DNA of 64,000 bases, from positions 1 through 64,000 of the forward strand of contig WJPL01000002.1 in the NCBI GenBank assembly GCA_009649675.1, read 5' to 3'. The stretch comes from Alphaproteobacteria bacterium HT1-32. GTDB lineage: Bacteria > Pseudomonadota > Alphaproteobacteria > Rhodospirillales > HT1-32. The translations under genes and the position numbers were made by a program. Position 1 is the first letter of the stretch; each line of letters starts with the position of its first letter. Shown piece by piece: positions 63,324-64,000 of this stretch. The notes below the pieces were generated by a model. That model searched no databases and was not told where the DNA came from. It saw only the letters and a list, made by a program, of their open reading frames with translations.

Positions 63324-64000
63324 TTACGCGACCCGGTCTCCCGGCTGCTTCCCGGCGAAGTAGGCATCGATATTGTCCAGCGCCCGGAAGCCCATTGCAT
63401 CACGAGTCTCAAATGTCGCACTGCCGATATGAGGCAGCATGAAAATGTTCTCGAGTTCGGCGAAGGCCGGATTACCGCCGGGTTCCTTCGCGAAGACATC
63501 CAGACCGGCAGCAGCCAGCTTGCCGGATTTCAGGGCTGCGATCAGTGCGGGTTCATCAATCAGCGCGCCGCGGGCGGTATTCACCACAACCGCGCCATCC
63601 GGCATCAGCCCGATCCGCTGAGCGTTGAGCAGGCCCGTTGTCTCCGGTGTGGCCGGGCAATGCAGGGACAGGAAGTTCGAGACAGCGAGAACACTTTCGA
63701 CCGTATCGTGATAGGTCGCGCCCAGTTCCTTTTCCGGGCTGAGGCGGCTGCGATTATAGTAATGAATGTCCATGTTGAAGCCGCGTGCACAGCGGGCCAT
63801 GGCCTGCCCGACACGGCCCATGCCGATAATGCCGAGTGTCTTGCCGGTCACATGCGAGCCGACCATGAAAGACGGGCTCCAGTGTTTCCATTCACCATTG
63901 CGCATCATCCGGTCGCCTTCGCTGGCGCGTCGCGCTGCACCGAGCAGCAGCAACATGGCAATCTCAGCCGTTGCATCGGACAGGACATCCGGAGTGTTGG
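63324..64000 (-). CDS. D-isomer specific 2-hydroxyacid dehydrogenase, partial (N-terminus beyond right edge)
   Basis: At least 225 residues are visible; the frame is open to the right edge, so the N-terminal substrate domain is missing. Rossmann motif KTLGIIGMGRVGQAMARCARG, catalytic Arg in NTARGALIDEPAL, Glu in GLDVFAKEPGG and His in MLPHIGSATFETRDAMG. This fits glyoxylate/hydroxypyruvate reductase or glycerate dehydrogenase (GhrB-like). The internal ATG at 63956 is not the true start, because conserved residues (TPDVLSDATAEIA) precede it. It lies upstream of the TRAP operon in the same direction, with a 270-bp gap. Confidence 0.92.
   Translation of the reverse strand, partial: NTPDVLSDATAEIAMLLLLGAARRASEGDRMMRNGEWKHWSPSFMVGSHVTGKTLGIIGMGRVGQAMARCARGFNMDIHYYNRSRLSPEKELGATYHDTVESVLAVSNFLSLHCPATPETTGLLNAQRIGLMPDGAVVVNTARGALIDEPALIAALKSGKLAAAGLDVFAKEPGGNPAFAELENIFMLPHIGSATFETRDAMGFRALDNIDAYFAGKQPGDRVA

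Noticed and set aside
1-64000. tRNA, rRNA, insertion sequence, prophage or attachment site
   Set aside because: No cloverleaf-like segments, transposase or integrase frames, or terminal inverted repeats were recognised.

Overview
The window reads as chromosomal DNA of a free-living, probably marine alphaproteobacterium of Rhodospirillales/Kiloniellales/Sneathiellales type. The support is an alphaproteobacterial rluD-rpoH pair, a DUF6476 protein, TRAP and phosphonate-type transporters, CoA-transferase/acyl-CoA dehydrogenase genes and an overall high GC content. The exact genus cannot be read from the sequence. I see no rRNA, tRNA, CRISPR array, insertion sequence or phage gene.

Region 1 (1-24.1 kb) is the outstanding feature. 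One uninterrupted minus-strand reading frame fills positions 20050 to 1 and runs off the left edge, giving more than 6,680 codons. It begins with a kexin-type S8 serine peptidase and a P-domain. These are followed by a very long mosaic of RTX calcium-binding nonapeptides, VCBS/cadherin-like repeats, DGGFxVxW-type repeats and two LamG-like domains, with large in-frame duplications. Divergently transcribed from it are a HlyB-like type I secretion ABC transporter and its HlyD-like adaptor, the obvious candidate export machine. No TolC gene is in the window.

Region 2 (24.2-33 kb) holds an overlapping four-gene operon (DUF547, DUF3047, a ferritin-like diiron protein and a TIGR04283-type glycosyltransferase). 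It also holds a DUF475/TerC-like membrane protein, a rhodanese-ChrB fusion, a glutathione S-transferase, and a Na/Pi cotransporter-hisE-HAD phosphatase operon.

Region 3 (33-41 kb) is transport: a phnDCEE-type ABC importer without C-P lyase genes, a ZntB-like CorA protein, and a tightly packed MscS - MgtE_N/CBS - MgtE operon.

Region 4 (41-52 kb) contains a TPR/glycosyltransferase-like gene with two small downstream genes, then rluD and rpoH, with a strong intrinsic terminator after rpoH. It continues with a predicted pseudokinase plus membrane-protein pair, an acyl-CoA dehydrogenase/CoA-transferase pair, ruvX and a secreted SH3-domain protein.

Region 5 (52-64 kb) contains a GntR regulator facing a two-subunit aconitase X and an orphan MASE1-PAS-GAF histidine kinase. 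A six-gene minus-strand operon follows: TRAP dctP-dctQ-dctM, a 60-residue membrane protein, an amidase and an enoyl-CoA hydratase. A D-2-hydroxyacid dehydrogenase is cut by the right edge. The transporter operons suggest a life of scavenging organic acids, amides and phosphorus compounds from dilute environments.
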